This document shows, piece after piece, positions 12,701 to 13,062 of a DNA stretch of 13,062 nt. Numbering within the stretch: the stretch's first letter is position 1; each line of letters starts with the position of its first letter. Below the pieces are notes generated by a model. That model was given only the letters and a program-made list of their open reading frames with translations. It was not told the DNA's origin and did not search any database. Both the position numbers and the translations under genes were made by a program. Origin of the DNA: Arcobacter sp. UBA7394 (GTDB lineage Bacteria; Campylobacterota; Campylobacteria; Campylobacterales; Arcobacteraceae); the NCBI GenBank assembly GCA_002470185.1, contig DKNG01000024.1, positions 1-13,062 on the forward strand. Direction: 5' to 3'.

Positions 12701-13062
12701 ATGGTAATCAAAATAAAAGATATTTTCTGTGGTCAAAAACAAGATATGGATAATGGAAAGAAACAGTATCAATCTTCATATAAAAAAGTAGATTTAAAAA
12801 AACAGAACTATTATATAGATGAATTAGGGTTTAAAGATGATACCCAAAGTGATAAAGAACATCATGGAGGAATAGATAAGGCAGTTTGTGTTTATTCCTT
12901 GGAGGCATATGAGTTCTTTAAAAAGAAATATAACTTCGATTTAGAGATTTGTTCTTTTGGAGAGAATCTAAGTATTGAAGAGTTTAGTGATGCTGATATT
13001 TGTCTAGGAGATGTATTTAGATGTGGAGAGGTGTTGTTTGAGGTTTCTCAGCCAAGACAGCC
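12701..13062 (+). CDS. Second MOSC-domain protein, YiiM-like (3' end cut by window)
   Basis: The ATG at 12701 follows AGGAG (12691-12695, overlapping the previous stop). The frame is open to the window end, giving about 120 residues. Key segments are KEHHGGIDKAVCVYS, FGENLS, a CLGDVFRCGEVLFEVSQP stretch and a terminal PRQP, the part just before the conserved cysteine of YiiM proteins. E. coli YiiM gives resistance to N-hydroxylated purines in a molybdenum-cofactor-linked reduction. Whether this protein does the same is inference. The two tandem MOSC genes belong to different subfamilies, since only this one has the HHGG...PRQP pattern. Confidence 0.9.
   Translation, partial: MVIKIKDIFCGQKQDMDNGKKQYQSSYKKVDLKKQNYYIDELGFKDDTQSDKEHHGGIDKAVCVYSLEAYEFFKKKYNFDLEICSFGENLSIEEFSDADICLGDVFRCGEVLFEVSQPRQ

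Overview
The window looks like a chromosomal segment of an Arcobacter-group campylobacterote (Arcobacter sensu lato). This rests on its very AT-rich base composition, short AAGGA-type ribosome binding sites, compact gene layout and the character of its proteins. The genus is inferred from sequence style, not from a search. I see no mobile element, CRISPR array, tRNA or rRNA.

Left edge (1-1867): the 3' end of an Ada/Ogt-type DNA alkyltransferase and a small secreted protein of unknown function lie on the + strand. They converge, through a 13-bp bidirectional terminator, on a minus-strand membrane-anchored metallophosphoesterase.

Core (1992-10540, all minus strand): a tightly packed sulfate-assimilation operon reads metY, an Rrf2 regulator, cysK, a DUF2061 membrane protein, cysH, cysD, cysN, a sulfite-reductase-like protein, and then (after a 137-nt gap with two inverted repeats) a class-V aminotransferase/cysteine-desulfurase-like protein. 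CysN has no fused APS kinase, no separate cysC is present, and CysH carries the CC...CxxC iron-sulfur motif. The inferred route is therefore sulfate -> APS (CysDN) -> sulfite (APS reductase) -> sulfide -> cysteine (CysK) or homocysteine (MetY). The odd member is the sulfite-reductase-like protein. It has the first ferredoxin-like/siroheme half and the second ferredoxin-like half-domain, but lacks the C-terminal domain that supplies the four cysteines for siroheme-[4Fe-4S]. The Rrf2 regulator has no cysteines and sits beside cysK, which recalls the CymR-CysK pair of Firmicutes. A near-consensus sigma-70 promoter (TTGACA-17-TATACT) drives metY. Its -10 box lies inside one arm of a 12-bp perfect inverted repeat whose arms are centred 52 bp apart.

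Right side (10541-13062): a 348-nt divergent intergenic region holds that promoter, the inverted repeat, two direct repeats 21 bp apart, and a strong intrinsic terminator with no gene to terminate (a possible small RNA). Then come, on the + strand, a small cupin gene and an AraC-type regulator (one operon). A second promoter (TTGAAT-17-TATAAT) precedes an unannotated 47-codon ORF overlapping a MOSC-domain gene, followed by a second, YiiM-like MOSC gene cut by the window end.
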